Assembly: GCA_030835125.1 (NCBI GenBank)
Contig: JAUQWM010000012.1
Span: forward strand, 1-64,000
Direction of reading: 5' to 3'
Source: Gemmatimonadaceae bacterium
Lineage (GTDB): Bacteria > Gemmatimonadota > Gemmatimonadetes > Gemmatimonadales > Gemmatimonadaceae
Length of the DNA: 64,000 nucleotides
The notes under the pieces were generated by a model, which was not told the origin of the DNA, did not search any database, and saw nothing but the letters and a program-made list of their open reading frames with translations. The position numbers and the translations under genes are program-made. Positions within the stretch are counted from its first letter, which is position 1. Every line of letters starts with the position of its first letter. This document shows, one piece after another, positions 46,001-54,408 of this stretch.

Positions 46001-47607
46001 TTGCCACGCACGTCGGTGCCGGGCACGAAGCGCTGGAACGTCTCGATGGCCACCGGCTCGAACCGTAGCTGGAGGTCCATGCGCCCGCTGTCCGCTGGCG
46101 CCACCGAGCCGGTGGCGACGAGCGACGACCGGTTCCCGTCCTCGTTATGCACGACCGTCGCGCGGCCGGTGAACCGGCTGGCCGACGTGCCGCTGACGAG
46201 GGCGTCGACGTCCAGCGTTCCTCCGATCCGCGGGTTCACCCCGAACTCGGCGGCGAGCGACACCGGCAGTTCCCGGGCCGTCAGCCGCAGATCCTCGACC
46301 CTCACGTCCTCGGCCGCGCTTGCGAGCCCCACGACGCCCACGCGGAAGGGGGCATGGCGATCCGGATCGAACGTCCCATCGACGTTCACCCGCATCGCGG
46401 TGGAGGGACCGGTCAGCCGGGCACGGCCCGTGAAGGCGCCCGGCACCTTCACGTCGAGCCCCGGCGCCAGCCGCTCGGCGAGCGCCGACTGGAACCGCGA
46501 GAATCGCAGGTCTGTCTCACGGAGGGTGATGTCCCCCGGACGCACTGCCATGCCCAATCGTCCGCTGACGCGCGATCCCCCGCTGGCGAAGCTGGCATGG
46601 GTGACGTCGACGTGGCTGGTTCCCGAATCCCGGATCGCGGCCGTGAGTTCGAGGTGGCCGCCCCCGTTTTCCGGGAGCGCCGGATACAGCCCGCGCACGT
46701 CGGCGAACGCCACGGTGTCGCTTTTCAGGTCCAGTTCCACGTCGCCGGCGGACATGTGGTACGTGACGGCGCCCTCGACCCGCGACGCCGGCAGGCGGAG
46801 GTCGACGTCGCGCAGGGAGACCGTATCCTGCCCGATCCGGACGTCGCCACTGAGGTCGCGTACGTCGATGTCCGGTGCGCGTAGCGGCGCGGCCAGCATG
46901 CTGAGCTGCCTGACGCGAAGTGAAATGGCGTCGCTGTCGGGGTGGGCCGCGAGCACCCGCGGCAGCCGCGCCTGGATCTGCCGGAAGTCCATGACCTGGC
47001 GCAGCTCGGCACCGACCCGCTCGACGCGCCACCGGGTGCCACCGGCCAGCGCCGCGGCGATCGCGTCGTCGCGTTGGGCCCTGGTCATCGACTCGCCCAG
47101 CGGGAAGGGTTGGTCCACCCGCAGCGTCCCATCGGTGACGGTGACATTGCGGAGGTCGATCCACGACCCGAAGCCGGGAGTGGGCTCGGGAAGCACCGAG
47201 TCCCCGCGGTGGAAGATCCGTTCGTAGTTCCAGGTATCGCCGGTCTTCGAGAGGGTGACGACCGGTCGCTCGAGGTCGAGTTGCGTGAGCACGATCCGCC
47301 GGGTCAGCAGCGGCGCGACACCGACGCGGGCCCGGACGCGCCCCGCGGTGAGGAACGGGCGCCCCTCGCGGTCGACGATGGCGACGTCGACCAGGGCGAA
47401 GCGCTCGAGGAGGTTCCCCTCGACCCGGCCGATCGTCACCTCGCCGTCGACGAGCGCGTCGAGGGTCTGCAATGCATAACGCCGGACTCGCTCGCGACCG
47501 TAGTCCGAGCCGGTAAGGACGAACAGCGCCACGAACCCGACGATCAGCACCGACGCCACCAGCGCCAGCACCGCCCTCGCGACCCGGGAGACCATGCCGT
47601 GTGCCAT
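43006..47607 (-). CDS. tamB: TamB/AsmA-like translocation and assembly module protein
   Basis: A 1533-residue periplasm-spanning protein with one N-terminal anchor (VARAVLALVASVLIVGFVAL, about residues 8-30) and a very long beta-rich region that ends in the C-terminal DUF490 domain (from about residue 1150). Members form a hydrophobic groove that moves phospholipids to the outer membrane and helps autotransporter assembly with TamA. Length is in the usual 1200-1600 range. The TamA-like gene lies just upstream with a 12-base gap. A 13-base palindromic word (43056-43068) shared with a REP-like element lies near its 3' end. Confidence 0.93.
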   Translation of the reverse strand: MAHGMVSRVARAVLALVASVLIVGFVALFVLTGSDYGRERVRRYALQTLDALVDGEVTIGRVEGNLLERFALVDVAIVDREGRPFLTAGRVRARVGVAPLLTRRIVLTQLDLERPVVTLSKTGDTWNYERIFHRGDSVLPEPTPGFGSWIDLRNVTVTDGTLRVDQPFPLGESMTRAQRDDAIAAALAGGTRWRVERVGAELRQVMDFRQIQARLPRVLAAHPDSDAISLRVRQLSMLAAPLRAPDIDVRDLSGDVRIGQDTVSLRDVDLRLPASRVEGAVTYHMSAGDVELDLKSDTVAFADVRGLYPALPENGGGHLELTAAIRDSGTSHVDVTHASFASGGSRVSGRLGMAVRPGDITLRETDLRFSRFQSALAERLAPGLDVKVPGAFTGRARLTGPSTAMRVNVDGTFDPDRHAPFRVGVVGLASAAEDVRVEDLRLTARELPVSLAAEFGVNPRIGGTLDVDALVSGTSASRFTGRATVVHNEDGNRSSLVATGSVAPADSGRMDLQLRFEPVAIETFQRFVPGTDVRGNLTGTGALRGTRRNLHTTLALRLPTGTVDVEGDLDLADATSAYRGTVRLLGVDAQAIVPSLPATSLNGEVEVDGREFNPATMNTRVAVRLRDVVVDSAEGLSVSLDAAARTGRLTVDSLAIRALFGSATASGTIGLTEGVDGTLDYQADLTTLAGLQRWIDTGDTTLVYPRPLVGNRVVRQAARVDSLRRAVALDSGRIDSLVAGGEAWLRRARLVEPPGAIRRDSLAGAVAVRGTLTGSVARFTAQGRAAINQLIWDGSEIGRGTLDFTWADVGTPTAQVSAELGVDSARIAGFALDSTHVEGTWRDGKGALDLAIFPGDTASYRLVADYEVRTDAGEVRLKDIALRMDSASWVSTRESTIHWKGSGLAVDSLELRSTSAGDPGRIFVHGEMPDADPGRLEVRIDSLRIAPWVTLLQANLPVDGLATLHAEMTGTTADPEVRGSLLVTGPSWNAVPFPEVRSAFDYADRRLRFDGDLRRAAAGEQRLAIITGNLPVRMSLGDSAGARFYDGPINVNLEGDSIPLGPLADLVDGVSAVNGVARGRIEARGTWKEPRFEGTIALDVPLIVVEAAGITLANATARIEMVDDRLVIDTLIAFSDGTISGRGFVFLTELTQPVLDLRVTTREARVLSNAKGDLVVTSELAIRGPLDTLAVGGKVTVTHGVIRIPQPEEWHLINTGDPALLAVVDTALARELKVAPPSPILENADVLVQLQVQRGTWARSSEANVEVFGTLMIQRATGDEEMAITGTLQADYGDYELYGRRFAVRRGSVRFTGPMANPVLQVLATHQVHPAGRAPFDIQVTIGGTLEKPNVSLESQAQPTLTQSDLISFLAFGQSSTALLQFEGSGLEGGGMSGSSLAGNVATLATRQLAGVALGAVVSEMETSLVERTAVDVLNIRPADLPPGLSIGAVGTVLAGTQVEVGKYLDRNTFFVGQFRPNLTIPGAMLERRFGTSLRIRTSLETRYQPQVPSLSVGVRPRIHQVFGALLLWTRGW

Positions 47608-47619
47608 TGCGATTCCCGC

Positions 47620-49869
47620 TCAGTAGGGAGGGCCGATGGCGAGGTGCAGCCGGAGCCGGCTGAGGATCTGGCCGAGTGTGCCGCCACCCCGGTCCAGCGG
47701 ATCGAAGCGGCGCAGGCGCGTGAGGGTCACGAGCTGCGCGTCACCGCCCGCGGCCGTGACCTGCGTGACGACGGGCAACTCCTCGACCAGCGTCGGCCGG
47801 ATCCCGAGGTCCAGCCGGACAGGGCCGACCGGGGTGTCGAACCGGATCCCGAACCCGGGGGTGAGCGCCGCCGTCGAGCCGAGGAGGCCGGAAAGCTGGT
47901 TGGTCCCGATGATCGCCCCGTCGAGGAAGATGGCCCCGGCGACGCCGAGCGCCCGGTTCAGGGGGAAGCGGTACTCGACGCTCGCCTCCGCCATCGCCGT
48001 GCCGCCTAACGGTTGCTGGTGGAAGGCGCTCGAGGGCACCCCCGCCGCGTTGGGGTCACAGCTGCCGTCCTGGAGCTGCGCTTCGCTGCAGGGGGAGGCC
48101 AGCGCGGTGTCGGTCAGGACGGCCGGCGAGACCGTCAGGACCCGCGGACCCAGTTGGCGCTCCCCGAATCCCCGCACCGATTGCGACCCGCCGGCATAGA
48201 AGCGCTTGCGCGGGTGGACGACCTGCTCCGTCGCGATCCCGCCGATCCCGAGGGCGCCATTTGTGCCCCGTCCGGCTCCGACCCAACCCAGCCGCGCGCG
48301 GAACGCGATCACCGCGTCGCGACCGACGCCGCGGTAGGTGCTCGCGGTCAGCTCGGCGCGATTGAACCGGAAGTCGGAGCCCGTCAGTGTCGAGGCATGC
48401 TCGACGTCGAGGCGGGCCCGGTATCCGCGATCGGGCGTGAACGGATCGTTGGTCGCATCGACCTGCGTGACCGAGGCTATGGGCGCCAGCACGTTCCCGG
48501 CCGCGAGCGCCGTGATGGTCGGCGCCAGGCACACGCCGAAGCTCACGCAGAAGTAGACGTCGGACGCCTCGACGCGGGAGACCTCGTACGTGTAGCCGAG
48601 AGTGGAGTTGGTGCGCGGCCCGAAGGCGCGCGTGAGCGCCGCACTCGCCCCCGAGCCCCGTTCGATCACGATCCCCGGCACGGCGCGGCGGTGGGCGAAC
48701 ACCGAGACGCCAAGCTGGTTGCGTGGCGAGAATACCCATGGCTGCATGACCTCGACGCTCGCCGACCACGTCGGCCGCAGGAACGCCTGCCGCTGCTCGT
48801 CGGCGGCGCCATCGGTCACGTCATAGAAGAGGCCCTGGCCGTTCAACGATCCCGCGAGGAGGTTGCTCACCGTGCCGCGCACCGTGAGGCGGCGCGCCCC
48901 GCCGATGAAGTTGTAGCGCGTGAAGTCGGCATCGACCTGTCCGAAGTCGGCCGTGCTCACGCCGCCCGCGAGCTCGATGCGATTGAGAGGCGCCTCGATG
49001 ACGTTCAACCGGACCAGGCGCTGGCTGTCGGACACCGGGACGTTGTCGATCGCCAGCTCGTTGAACAGCCCGGAGAGGTAGAGGCTGCGCTGGCTGCCGA
49101 GGACCGCGCTCCGGCGGAAGAGGTCCCCGCTCCTGAACGTGAGCAGCCGGGTGACCGTGCGATCCGAGACCTTGGCGTTGCCGGCGACCTCGATCGCGCT
49201 CACCGTGATCTGCGGGCCGGGCGTGATGCGGATCGCGACCGGGCCGCGATTGGAGACGTCGGACACCTGCGTGGTGTCGAGGACGATGTCCGCGGCTGCG
49301 TGTCCCCGCTCCCACAGCTCGTCGCGGAGCGTGAGGATGGTGGAGTCCATCGCCACCAGGTCGAGCGGGTCGCCGGACTCGAGTCGCAGGGCCCGCGCGA
49401 TGACGGCGCCGGACAGGATGCTGTCCGCCTGTTCGACGCGCAGTTCGCTGATGACGGTCGGCTCCTTCTCCTCCACCTCGAAGATCGCGCGCACGCCACC
49501 CGACGTCCGCTCGGAGCGGCCGATGACGGCGACATCGCGCCAGCCGCGGTGCCAGTAGAACAGCCGGATCCGCAGGATGTCGCGCCGGAATTCCAGCGGG
49601 TCCAGGTAGCGGCGCACCGAGAAGGCGGGCGAGCGGCTGATCCAGCAGACCGGGAGGTAGAGCGGCGAGCGGCAGGACGTACCCCGGGTCACGAGTCCGT
49701 CGCGGAGCTGGTTGATGTCGACGTTCTTGACGCCACGCAGCGACAGCTCCGTAACCAGCGGCCTGGCGCCGCCGGCGCTGTCGGCCTGCGCCCGTCCCGT
49801 CACCGGTGCAAGGAGCGCCGCCGCGATGAGGGCCGCCGTCAGGGCGCGAGAAGCTGGGTGTGGTGTCGT
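47620..49869 (-). CDS. TamA/BamA-like outer-membrane beta-barrel protein
   Basis: An Omp85 family protein of about 749 residues: N-terminal POTRA-like repeats to about residue 300, then a 16-strand barrel with the characteristic RFYAGGSQSVRGFGERQLGPR and a C-terminal strand. Partner of the adjacent TamB. The only canonical start is GTG 49803, which would cut the signal peptide. An ACG at 49867-49869 is preceded by a perfect AGGAGG (49875-49880) five bases away, and gives MTPHPASRALTAALIAAALL then a cleavage site AQA. I use this ACG start; an ATG mutated or misread to ACG is the simplest explanation. Confidence 0.8.
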   Translation of the reverse strand, partial: TTPHPASRALTAALIAAALLAPVTGRAQADSAGGARPLVTELSLRGVKNVDINQLRDGLVTRGTSCRSPLYLPVCWISRSPAFSVRRYLDPLEFRRDILRIRLFYWHRGWRDVAVIGRSERTSGGVRAIFEVEEKEPTVISELRVEQADSILSGAVIARALRLESGDPLDLVAMDSTILTLRDELWERGHAAADIVLDTTQVSDVSNRGPVAIRITPGPQITVSAIEVAGNAKVSDRTVTRLLTFRSGDLFRRSAVLGSQRSLYLSGLFNELAIDNVPVSDSQRLVRLNVIEAPLNRIELAGGVSTADFGQVDADFTRYNFIGGARRLTVRGTVSNLLAGSLNGQGLFYDVTDGAADEQRQAFLRPTWSASVEVMQPWVFSPRNQLGVSVFAHRRAVPGIVIERGSGASAALTRAFGPRTNSTLGYTYEVSRVEASDVYFCVSFGVCLAPTITALAAGNVLAPIASVTQVDATNDPFTPDRGYRARLDVEHASTLTGSDFRFNRAELTASTYRGVGRDAVIAFRARLGWVGAGRGTNGALGIGGIATEQVVHPRKRFYAGGSQSVRGFGERQLGPRVLTVSPAVLTDTALASPCSEAQLQDGSCDPNAAGVPSSAFHQQPLGGTAMAEASVEYRFPLNRALGVAGAIFLDGAIIGTNQLSGLLGSTAALTPGFGIRFDTPVGPVRLDLGIRPTLVEELPVVTQVTAAGGDAQLVTLTRLRRFDPLDRGGGTLGQILSRLRLHLAIGPPY

Positions 49870-50005
49870 GCTCGCCTCCTGGCAGGGCCACGCATGCAGC
49901 GCGTTGACTCGCTGCTACTCATGCGCGCGCTTCCGGTTCCTGTGATCGCAGCGAGGTCGAGCATCTCCCTCGTCAGGCAGGGGTGTGGCTATCTCTATGG
50001 GAATA

Positions 50006-50038
50006 GAGGGTCGAGGGTCGAGGGTCGAGGCTCGAGGC
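50006..50038. repeat. GGGTCGA heptamer tandem repeat
   Basis: Four units of GGGTCGA/GGCTCGA in tandem in the 270-base gap between the TamA-like gene and the sigma factor. The unit equals that at 24593-24629. Confidence 0.8.
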
Positions 50039-50140
50039 AGACCGGAGGCCAGGGGGGCGCTGGGCGGTTGCCGGACACGGCAGCGAGTCCTACCTTTTCC
50101 GCGCTGGCGAAGTGGGCGGTATTCCTCGTTTGGATGCGGG

Positions 50141-50713
50141 ATGGCGGACAAGGGCGACGAACAGGACGTCACGGCCTTGCTGGAGATGTCACGTCAGGGG
50201 GACATGGACGCCGCGAATCGGCTGGCGTTGCGGGTCCAGGACGCCCTGCACCGCATCGCCGTCAACGCCCTTCGGCACGAGGACACGGGGCACACGCTGC
50301 GCCCGACGGAGCTGGTCGACGAGGCCTTTGTCCGCCTGGTCGGGCAGCGCGATACCAGCTGGGAGAACCGCTCCCAGTTCTACGCGGTCGCCGCCCGCAC
50401 GATCCGCAACATCCTCGTGGACCACGCCCGCCGGCGGAAGGCGGTCAAGCGCGACCACGGCATCCATGTGACCCTCGACGAGTCCATCAGCGCGGACCGC
50501 GGAAATGAACTCGACCTGATGGCGCTCGATGATGCCCTCCGGCAACTCGAGGCCCTGTCGCCCCGCCAGGCGCGGGTCGTCGAGCTGCGGTTCTTCGGCG
50601 GCCTCGAGGTGGAGGCGACCGCGCGGGCGCTGGCGATCTCGCCGGCGACGGTCAAGCGCGACTGGACCTTTGCCCGCGCATTCCTCCTCCAATCACTCTC
50701 GCCGGGAGCCTGA
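50141..50713 (+). CDS. ECF-type RNA polymerase sigma factor
   Basis: A 190-residue sigma factor of the TIGR02999-like group. Region 2 runs from AANRLALRVQDALHR to FYAVAARTIRNILVDHARRR with conserved helix for -10 recognition; region 4 is ALSPRQARVVELRFFGGLEV with a helix-turn-helix ARALAISPATVKRDWTFARA. No anti-sigma gene is adjacent; instead a kinase with a TPR domain follows after 6 bases, an arrangement frequent in Acidobacteriota and Gemmatimonadota. Start ATG 50141; the frame is open further into the heptamer repeats. Confidence 0.92.
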   Translation: MADKGDEQDVTALLEMSRQGDMDAANRLALRVQDALHRIAVNALRHEDTGHTLRPTELVDEAFVRLVGQRDTSWENRSQFYAVAARTIRNILVDHARRRKAVKRDHGIHVTLDESISADRGNELDLMALDDALRQLEALSPRQARVVELRFFGGLEVEATARALAISPATVKRDWTFARAFLLQSLSPGA

Positions 50714-50719
50714 CGCGCG

Positions 50720-53293
50720 ATGCCGGGACGCCTGCCTCACGACCAGCTGACGCCAGCGCGCCTCGCCGAGATGCAGGCTGCCTTCGAGCGCGCCCTGGCC
50801 CTCGAGGGTACGGATCGTGAGCGGTACCTCGGTCACCTCGCCGAGTCCGATGGCGCCCTGGCGTCGCGCGTCCGCGCGCTCCTGGCGGCGCACGAGCGGA
50901 CCGGGTCCGGGTTCGTGAGCCCGCTGGGTCACCGAACGGCCCTGCCGCTCGATGGGACCACCGATCGATGGATCGGCGCGCGCGTCGGCGCCTACGTGAT
51001 CTCCCGGCTGGTCGGCGCCGGCGGGATGGGCACGGTCTACGAGGCCACCCGCGCTGACGACCAGTATCGCCACCGCGTCGCCATCAAGCTCCTCGGGCAG
51101 CACGCGGGCAACGAGGCCACGATCCAGCGGTTCCGCCAGGAGCGCCAGATCCTGGCGACCCTCAACCATCCCAACATTGCGTCGCTGCTCGATGGCGGGG
51201 TGACCGACGACGGGCAGCCCTGGTTCGCGATGGAGTACATCGAGGGAGAGCCGATCACCCGATGGTGTGACGCGCGCCGCATGCCGCTCGCCGCGCGGCT
51301 CCAGTTGTTCCAGCAGGTCTGCTCCGCCGTGCAATACGCGCACCAGAGCCTCGTGGTGCATCGCGACCTGAAGCCGGGGAACATCCTCGTCACGGCGGCC
51401 GGCGCCGTGAAGCTGCTCGACTTCGGCATCGCCAAACTCATGCCGGAGGCGCTCGCCGCGGATCCCGATGACACGCCCCTGACCCGGACCGGCGTGCGGG
51501 CGTACACCCCCGAGTATGCTTCCCCTGAGCAGGTGCGCGGGGACCCCGTGGGCACGCGGTCGGACGTCTACGCGTTAGGTGTCGTCCTGTTCGAGCTCCT
51601 GGCGGGCCGGCGGCCCCTCGAGCTGCACGGGAAGTCGGCCGCGGAGGCGGAGCGCGTGGTAACCGAGGTGACCCCCCAGCGGCCCAGTGCGGCCCTCGAC
51701 GGGCCGCGCGCCGCGGTGCTCGGCGAACGAAGCCTGGCGCGCGCGCGGCAGCAGGTCGAGGGTGACCTCGACGCCGTCGTCCTCATGGCGCTGCGCAAGG
51801 AACCGGAGCGCCGCTACGGCTCCGCGCAGGACCTGGCCGATGACCTGTCGTCCCACGCCGGGGGTCGTCCGGTCGCCGCGCGCCCGGAGGGATTCCGGTA
51901 TCGCTTCGGGAAACTCGTCAGGCGGCGTCGCGTCGAGGCGGCTGCCCTCGTCCTCATCGCCGTCGCGATCGTCGCGGGCATGGTCGGTGTCTCGCGCCAG
52001 GCGCGCGCCGCCGAGCGCGAGCGCGCGCTGGCGATGGAGGTCACGGACTTCCTGACGACGATGCTGGGGGCCGCGAACCCGGGTTCGTTCGGGCGCGATG
52101 TGAAGGTGCGCGAGGTGCTCGACTCGGCGTCGAAGCGGGCCGATGCCCTGGCGGGTCGCCCGGGATTCGAGGCCGAGATCCGGCAGGTGATCGCCGGCAC
52201 CTGGCTGGCGCTGGGCGAGTTCGACGCCGCCGAAGGGCAGTATCGCCGCGCGCTCGAGGCGTTGGCGCGCGAGGAGCCTGGTGGTGGCCAGGCCACGGCC
52301 ACTGCCCTCTCGCGCCTCAGCATGGCGCTGGAGTTCACGGGGGAGTACGCCGCGGCCGACACGGTGCTCCGGGCGGCGACGGCGATGTACGACCGGTTCG
52401 GGTATGCGTCGGCCGACGCGCAGACCGATCACTTCGACAGCCGCGGCCGCATCCAGGTCCGGCTGGGAAACATGGCGGCGGCCCGGCCGTTCTTCGAGCG
52501 GGCGGTCGACGTCCAGCGTCGGATCTCGCCGCCTAACGACTCGTCGCTCGCCAACCTCTACGCCAACCTCGGCATGGTCACCAGCGAACTGGGTCGCAAT
52601 GCCGAGGCCGAGACCCTGCTCGTGGCGGCTGTCGCCGCCGCCCGGCGCGCCCATGGGGACGTACACCCGCTGGTCGCCGCCATCCTGTCCCCCCTGGCGT
52701 CGGTGCAGGAAAGGGCCGGTCGCATGGCACAGGCCGACACGACCTTCCTCGCCGCGCTGGAGATGCGGCGCACGCTGCTGGGTGAGGAACACCCGGACTT
52801 CGCGTGGACGATGTTCAACTATGCCGACCACCTGCTGGTGGTGAAGCGGTACGCGGAGGCCGCCCTCTGGTGCCGCCGGGTGCTGGCGCTCCGCGGGCGC
52901 ACGTTGCAGGACGCCCATCCCGCGGTATCCACCGCGATGAGCGTGCTCGGGCGTGCGCTGGGACAGATGGACTCGCTCCCCGAGGGGGAGCGGTGGTTGC
53001 GCGAGAGCCTGGCGGTGCGCCGCGCCGAGTATCCGCCGGGACACTTCCTGATCTCGTCAGCGGAGAGCATCCTCGGCGACCACCTCACGCTGGCCGGGAA
53101 GTTCCAGCAGGCCGAGACGCTCCTGTTGACGAGCGAGCGCGCCCTCGTGGTGGCGCGCGGCGAGCAGGCGCCGATCATCCAGGACGCCCGGGGCCGCATC
53201 GTCAGGCTCTATGAGAAATGGGGGAAGCCCGATGAGGCCGCGAAGTGGCGCGCGCGCCTGACCCCGCCGGACACGGCCGCCGCGCCTGGCTGA
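50720..53293 (+). CDS. membrane serine/threonine protein kinase with TPR sensor domain
   Basis: An 857-residue Pkn-type kinase. Residues 10-65 are a helical leader; the kinase domain spans about 92-370 with GAGGMGTVYEA (99-109), VAIK (Lys123), HRDLKPGN (Asp216), DFG (Asp234) and the activation segment YASPEQVRG. One helix at about 410-430 (EAAALVLIAVAIVAGMVGVS) leads to an extracytoplasmic TPR array with repeats such as ANLYANLGMVTSELGRNAEA. Co-transcribed with the sigma factor 6 bases upstream, it probably feeds or controls that regulator, an inference. Confidence 0.93.
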   Translation: MPGRLPHDQLTPARLAEMQAAFERALALEGTDRERYLGHLAESDGALASRVRALLAAHERTGSGFVSPLGHRTALPLDGTTDRWIGARVGAYVISRLVGAGGMGTVYEATRADDQYRHRVAIKLLGQHAGNEATIQRFRQERQILATLNHPNIASLLDGGVTDDGQPWFAMEYIEGEPITRWCDARRMPLAARLQLFQQVCSAVQYAHQSLVVHRDLKPGNILVTAAGAVKLLDFGIAKLMPEALAADPDDTPLTRTGVRAYTPEYASPEQVRGDPVGTRSDVYALGVVLFELLAGRRPLELHGKSAAEAERVVTEVTPQRPSAALDGPRAAVLGERSLARARQQVEGDLDAVVLMALRKEPERRYGSAQDLADDLSSHAGGRPVAARPEGFRYRFGKLVRRRRVEAAALVLIAVAIVAGMVGVSRQARAAERERALAMEVTDFLTTMLGAANPGSFGRDVKVREVLDSASKRADALAGRPGFEAEIRQVIAGTWLALGEFDAAEGQYRRALEALAREEPGGGQATATALSRLSMALEFTGEYAAADTVLRAATAMYDRFGYASADAQTDHFDSRGRIQVRLGNMAAARPFFERAVDVQRRISPPNDSSLANLYANLGMVTSELGRNAEAETLLVAAVAAARRAHGDVHPLVAAILSPLASVQERAGRMAQADTTFLAALEMRRTLLGEEHPDFAWTMFNYADHLLVVKRYAEAALWCRRVLALRGRTLQDAHPAVSTAMSVLGRALGQMDSLPEGERWLRESLAVRRAEYPPGHFLISSAESILGDHLTLAGKFQQAETLLLTSERALVVARGEQAPIIQDARGRIVRLYEKWGKPDEAAKWRARLTPPDTAAAPG

Positions 53294-53304
53294 TTGCCGC
53301 GCGG

Positions 53305-53310
53305 TATACT
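53305..53310 (+). promoter_or_regulatory. -10 element for ligC, leaderless start
   Basis: TATACT lies 6 bases before the GTG at 53317, the same geometry as at lpxH. The transcript would begin at the start codon. No good -35 hexamer is visible at 17 bases. Confidence 0.4.
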
Positions 53311-53316
53311 GATCGC

Positions 53317-54408
53317 GTGAGCACCGCCGCGTCCGACTTCGCCATCGCACCACCTGTCGAGCCGATGCTCGCCGCGCTGGCGGACGGCATCCCCGAGTCG
53401 GACGAGCTGCTGTTCGAGCCCAAGTGGGACGGGTTCAGGGCGATCGTCTTTCGCGGCGGCTCCGACGTGTACATCCAGAGCCGGGACCTGAAGCCGCTCG
53501 ACCGGTACTTCCCCGAGCTGCACGCCAGCCTCCTGGAGCAACTGCCCGCGGGATGCGTCGTCGACGGCGAGATCGTGATCGTCGGGGCGGACGGCCTCGA
53601 CTTCGACGCGCTCCAGCAGCGCCTGCACCCCGCCGCCTCACGCGTGAACAAGCTGGCCGTCGCCACGCCATCGTCGTTCGTAGCCTTCGACCTGCTGGCG
53701 GTCGATGGGCGATCGATCATGGATGAGCCGCAGTCCGTACGGCGAGCGCTCCTCGAGCGCCTCTTGTCCAGCGCGCGCCCGCCCCTGCACCTGACCCCCG
53801 TGACCCGGGACCACGCCGTGGCCGTGCGATGGCTCGCCGAGTTCGAGGGAGCGGGCCTCGACGGCGTGATGGTCAAGCCCGCCGGCGGACGCTACCTCCC
53901 AGGCAAGCGCGCGATGCTCAAGGTGAAGCACGCGCGCACCGCCGACTGCGTGGTCGCCGGGTTCCGCTGGTACAAGGACACCCGGGACGCGGTCGGATCG
54001 CTGTTGCTGGGCCTGTTTGACGACGACGGCACGCTGCAGCATGTCGGCGTCACGTCGGCGTTCCGGATGGACGTCCGCAAGCAACTGGTGCAGGACCTGG
54101 CACCCCTGCGGGAGGGCGCGATGGAGAGCCACCCGTGGCGCGAATGGGCCGGCGCCGTCACGAGCCGGATGCCGGGTGGGCAGAGCCGGTGGTCGGCCGG
54201 CAAGGACCTGTCGTGGGAGCCGCTCCGCATCGAGCGCGTCTGCGAGGTGAAGTACGATCACCTGCAGGGAAACCGGTTCCGTCATGCCGCCGTGTTCCTG
54301 CGATGGCGACCGGACCGGTCCCCTGGCGACTGCCGCTACGACCAGCTCGAGGTCACGACGCCTTACGAGCTGGCGAAGGTCTTCTCGTCCGGGTCGAGCG
54401 CCTCCTGA
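53317..54408 (+). CDS. ligC: ATP-dependent DNA ligase, LigC type
   Basis: Seals nicks using ATP; stand-alone ligase of the LigC/LigD family. The 363-residue protein has the nucleotidyl-lysine motif FEPKWDGFRAI (Lys36), VVDGEIVI (motif III), FVAFDLLAVDG, GLDGVMVKPAGGRYLPGKR, and KVKHARTADCVVAGFR (motif V), with a C-terminal OB fold. Length matches LigC (about 360) without the nuclease or polymerase domains of LigD. Start GTG 53317 sits on a predicted leaderless promoter. Its 3' end overlaps the convergent polymerase gene by 46 bases. No Ku gene is in the window. Confidence 0.92.
   Translation: MSTAASDFAIAPPVEPMLAALADGIPESDELLFEPKWDGFRAIVFRGGSDVYIQSRDLKPLDRYFPELHASLLEQLPAGCVVDGEIVIVGADGLDFDALQQRLHPAASRVNKLAVATPSSFVAFDLLAVDGRSIMDEPQSVRRALLERLLSSARPPLHLTPVTRDHAVAVRWLAEFEGAGLDGVMVKPAGGRYLPGKRAMLKVKHARTADCVVAGFRWYKDTRDAVGSLLLGLFDDDGTLQHVGVTSAFRMDVRKQLVQDLAPLREGAMESHPWREWAGAVTSRMPGGQSRWSAGKDLSWEPLRIERVCEVKYDHLQGNRFRHAAVFLRWRPDRSPGDCRYDQLEVTTPYELAKVFSSGSSAS

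Noticed and set aside
43048-46068. A 1006-codon open frame on the plus strand opposite tamB
   Set aside because: High-GC codon bias leaves long open antisense frames. The sequence has Arg/His/Gly-rich non-protein-like composition and no domain; tamB on the minus strand explains the region.
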